Shown: in pieces, positions 62,019-64,000 of the stretch
How the letters are laid out: the number at the start of each line of letters is the position of its first letter
Numbering within the stretch: position 1 is the first letter of the stretch
From: a virus
Direction: 5' to 3' (one strand)
IMG/VR virus record: IMGVR_UViG_3300046694_000196
Location: 1 to 64,000 of that record
DNA length: 64,000 bases
Notes under the pieces: generated by a model
The model's database searches: none
What the model was told of the DNA's origin: nothing
What the model saw: the letters and a program-made list of their open reading frames with translations, nothing else
Program-made: the position numbers and the translations under genes

Positions 62019-62622
62019 GACAGTAGTCTTCACCTGGGCCAGGATGAACCCCCCGACGGTCGGCCACGAGAAGCTGATCGAGGCTATGCTAGCAGTACCC
62101 GGTGACCACGTGGTCCACCTGTCCCACTCTGCCGGCGGCAAGCGCAACCCCCTCTCATACGAAGACAAGCTGGCCTACGCCCGAGAAGCGTTCGGAGACG
62201 TCGTGCAAGAGTCGTCATCGACTAACATAGCGTCGTCACTAGTGGCGCTCGGAGAACAGTACGCGAACCTCGTACTCGTGGTCGGTGACGACCGGGTCGC
62301 AGAGTTCTCCGAGATGCTAGAGAAGTACAACGAGCGGGACTTCCACTTCGAGTCCTGGCAGGTCCTGTCCGCGGGCGCCCGTCGCCCCAACGGGGTCGCG
62401 GTTGAGGGAGTGTCGGCGTCGATGGTCCGAGAGGCCTGCGTGGCCGAGGACCTGGGCACGGTCCGGTGGTGCCTGCCTGACAGGCTCGCGCCATTCGCAG
62501 AAGAGATCATCGAGAAGGTCAAGGCCGTCCATACCGTAGAGGAGTCCCTCAAGACGGTACAGTCACTCAAGCGGCGCCAGGCCCGAGACGTGGTCCGGAA
62601 GGCAGTGTCCCGCCTGAAGTAA
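61942..62622 (+). CDS. Cytidylyltransferase-like (NadM/HIGH-fold) protein
   Basis: TVVFTWARMNPPTVGHEKLI carries the (T/H)xGH nucleotide-binding motif, and VEGVSASMVREACVAED the SxxxxR motif of cytidylyltransferase-fold enzymes; VLVVGDDRVAEFSEML lies between. Similar proteins, often called cytitidyltransferases, are frequent in T4-like marine phages. The TTG start at 61942 is the only canonical start before the domain and overlaps the preceding gene by 77 bases. The substrate is unknown; NAD or CDP-type activation is possible. Confidence 0.78.
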   Translation: MTRTTPKRTKTGLPRSKVDTTPRLNETVVFTWARMNPPTVGHEKLIEAMLAVPGDHVVHLSHSAGGKRNPLSYEDKLAYAREAFGDVVQESSSTNIASSLVALGEQYANLVLVVGDDRVAEFSEMLEKYNERDFHFESWQVLSAGARRPNGVAVEGVSASMVREACVAEDLGTVRWCLPDRLAPFAEEIIEKVKAVHTVEESLKTVQSLKRRQARDVVRKAVSRLK

Positions 62623-62635
62623 GCGGCTCCCGAAA

Positions 62636-62643
62636 TATAAATA
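62636..62643 (+). promoter_or_regulatory. T4-type late promoter for the terminal virion genes
   Basis: TATAAATA 14 bases after the preceding stop and 34 bases before the next ATG. Confidence 0.83.
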
Positions 62644-62676
62644 GGACGAGAAATTCATCCTATCGGGAGAGCGACC

Positions 62677-63234
62677 ATGCCACTTTGGGGCAATCGAGAC
62701 CAGTATTCAGACGCGCCGAAGTTCACGACGCAGGTCACCAATGGCCAGACGGGCCAGCAGCAGTACGGTAACACCGTATTCCTCGCGGACAACGTCGAAG
62801 TCTCTGTGAACAAGGCCATCGCGGCACCCGGTTGGGTCAGGCGCACGGTAGGCACCGGCGCGGTGGCCTCCATCACCATCACCTCGGGCGGCACACTCTA
62901 CGCGAACGCTGACACCATCACCGTCTCTGGCGGAGCCACGAACGCCGCCGCTAACGTCGTGACCAACGGAAACGGCGTCATCACTGCCGTTAACGTGACC
63001 AACCCCGGCTCCGGCTTCACTTCTGCGCCGACTATCGCGGTCACCACCTCGACCGGCTCCAACGCGACCTTCGCCGCAGTCCTCAACGGCCGCGCAGGAC
63101 GCGTGTCCTGGGAGACCCTGGTGGCTATCTCGGGCCCGATCACTACAGACGCGGTGTCCTTCTCGAACACTTCTACCGCTAACGTGGCAAACTCCACCGG
63201 AACGGCTGACGACTCCGTCCTCCCTGACGCTTAA
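62677..63234 (+). CDS. Virion structural protein, 185 aa
   Basis: It begins MPLWGNRDQYSDAPKFTTQV. A Thr/Gly/Ala-rich repeat-like middle (ITITSGGTLYANADTITVSG, then VTNPGSGFTSAPTIAVTTST) precedes GRAGRVSWETLVAISG. The pattern is familiar from structural proteins of T4-like marine phages. There is no Cys. It is driven by a late promoter. Confidence 0.75.
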   Translation: MPLWGNRDQYSDAPKFTTQVTNGQTGQQQYGNTVFLADNVEVSVNKAIAAPGWVRRTVGTGAVASITITSGGTLYANADTITVSGGATNAAANVVTNGNGVITAVNVTNPGSGFTSAPTIAVTTSTGSNATFAAVLNGRAGRVSWETLVAISGPITTDAVSFSNTSTANVANSTGTADDSVLPDA

Positions 63235-63245
63235 CGGAGGCAGCC

Positions 63246-63518
63246 TTGGCTGACGAACCGAACGAGGGCCTCTTCCTGAGCACGAAGAGGCTCAGCTTCA
63301 TCCTATCGCTCGTCACCATGTCCAGCGTCATCTTCGGGGGCTTCTCGACGGTGACCGGCTACGTCTACCGAGTCCAGAAGATCGAGAGCGACCTCACGGT
63401 GGTCTTCGCGCAGACGTCAAAGATGGTCGACAAGGTCGGGACTCTCAATGACCAGCTCGTGTCACTGACCATCACGGTCAACAGGATAGAAGAGCGACAG
63501 GACATGCGAAACAGATAA
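63246..63518 (+). CDS. Single-TM coiled-coil protein, 90 aa
   Basis: A TTG start with GGAGG 7-8 bases upstream. Residues 17-38 form one transmembrane helix (LSFILSLVTMSSVIFGGFST) followed by a coiled coil (about 45-88). The layout resembles small phage membrane proteins of lysis or injection machinery; the function is unknown. It is in the late transcript from 62636. Confidence 0.65.
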   Translation: MADEPNEGLFLSTKRLSFILSLVTMSSVIFGGFSTVTGYVYRVQKIESDLTVVFAQTSKMVDKVGTLNDQLVSLTITVNRIEERQDMRNR

Positions 63519-63910
63519 TGTATGAACGGCTGGACGACTCAAACTTCATCCTGTACGCGGCGAGGCACTACGACAACCCCCACTGCTTCGACGACGAGGA
63601 GTTCTTTGACGACCTCAAGAGGTTCAAGTACCTCAAGAAGCTGTTCAAGAAGTACCGGGACTCGGGGGTGCTGCGCGAGCGGCTCATCCTGAACCACGTC
63701 ATAGTCATCTACAACTTGTTCGGGCCGGAACCCGCCACCCGGATGCTCTTCAGCAAGATGGACGGCTACTACCCCGAGCTCAAGGCCTGCCTGCTCTTCC
63801 TCAACTACATGCCCCCGAAAGTCTACAACGTCGGCCCCGAGAACTCCACTGTCTCGTCGGCCGACGTCGTCGTAGACGGGCGCATGCTGGAATCGCTGAG
63901 GTCGATATGA
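63518..63910 (+). CDS. Conserved T4-like hypothetical protein, 130 aa
   Basis: The product (MYERLDDSNFILYAARHYDN) has a helical, basic-acidic body with FKYLKKLFKKYRDSG and LILNHVIVIYNLFGPEPATR. I recognise this pattern from T4-like marine phages, where its function is unknown. The ATG overlaps the previous stop (TAATG). Confidence 0.7.
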   Translation: MYERLDDSNFILYAARHYDNPHCFDDEEFFDDLKRFKYLKKLFKKYRDSGVLRERLILNHVIVIYNLFGPEPATRMLFSKMDGYYPELKACLLFLNYMPPKVYNVGPENSTVSSADVVVDGRMLESLRSI

Positions 63911-64000
63911 GCGAGCCAGTCAACGTCACGGGGAACGTATCGGGCATAGGCTCGCGCGGGGTGGACGACAAGCTGAAGGTACCCAAGTCTGCAGCTGAGA
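63907..64000 (+). CDS. Partial late gene, N-terminus only
   Basis: An ATG overlapping the previous stop (ATGA) opens MSEPVNVTGNVSGIGSRGVD and continues in frame to the window end. Too short to identify; probably another virion protein of the late operon. Confidence 0.6.
   Translation, partial: MSEPVNVTGNVSGIGSRGVDDKLKVPKSAAE

Noticed and set aside
1-64000. CRISPR arrays, insertion sequences or integrase/attachment sites
   Set aside because: No regularly spaced repeats, transposase or integrase genes were seen; a virulent T4-like lifestyle fits the content.

Overview
The window is part of the genome of a T4-superfamily myovirus with a GC-rich genome. The core T4 gene set is present: terminase gp17 (3' end only), tail sheath gp18, tail tube gp19, portal gp20, prohead protease gp21, scaffold gp22, capsid gp23, UvsY, UvsW, late sigma factor gp55, gp47/gp46, DexA, sliding clamp gp45, clamp loader gp44/gp62, RegA, a split DNA polymerase gp43, UvsX and helicase gp41. 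Proteins such as the MazG-like pyrophosphohydrolase, the deformylase-like protein and the ligase-like protein resemble those of marine and alphaproteobacterial T4-like phages. No photosynthesis genes are seen. A GH19-type endolysin with an i-spanin/o-spanin pair indicates a Gram-negative host.

Layout. 1-12.1 kb: packaging, tail and head genes on the + strand, interrupted by two leftward clusters of small genes (0.44-0.72 and 3.35-4.34 kb). 12.2-13.1 kb: an AT-rich GIY-YIG homing endonuclease. 13.3-16.4 kb: a leftward operon of small genes whose centre encodes a MotA/TolQ/ExbB-like membrane protein and a MotB/ExbD-like partner. 16.4-18.9 kb: a second tail-tube-like protein, uvsY and uvsW. 18.9-19.3 kb: a non-coding stretch rich in hairpins with two facing promoters. 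19.3-25.6 kb: gene 55, 47, 46 and nucleotide-metabolism genes. 25.6-28.0 kb: virion-type proteins including an SGNH hydrolase. 28.0-38.3 kb: dexA, a gp42-type dCMP hydroxymethylase, dCMP deaminase, UDP-galactopyranose mutase, three glycosyltransferases and a C5-cytosine methyltransferase homologue. 38.3-55.3 kb: the replisome, with accessory genes between. 55.7-57.6 kb: PAAR spike tip, endolysin and spanins. 57.6-62.6 kb: phosphoesterase, CCA-adding enzyme, ligase-like and nucleotidyltransferase-like proteins. 62.6-64 kb: late virion genes, the last running off the end.

Regulation can be read directly. T4-type late promoters (TATAAATA, plus a GATAAATA variant) precede virion and lysis genes, and the sigma factor that should read them (gp55) is encoded here. 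Early or middle promoters look like host sigma-70 promoters with GTTTACA or TTGACA -35 boxes and TATAAT-like -10 boxes. Many genes overlap by ATGA, GTGA or TGATG, so translation is probably coupled.

The main points of interest are: (1) a probable cytosine hypermodification route that combines a dCMP hydroxymethylase with a UDP-galactopyranose mutase and glycosyltransferases, suggesting a furanose sugar on hydroxymethylcytosine; (2) a phage-encoded minimal proton-channel (stator-like) operon; (3) a candidate structured RNA between uvsW and gene 55; (4) a polymerase split between catalytic motifs A and B, whose second half has a promoter and ribosome-binding site but no ATG, GTG or TTG start.
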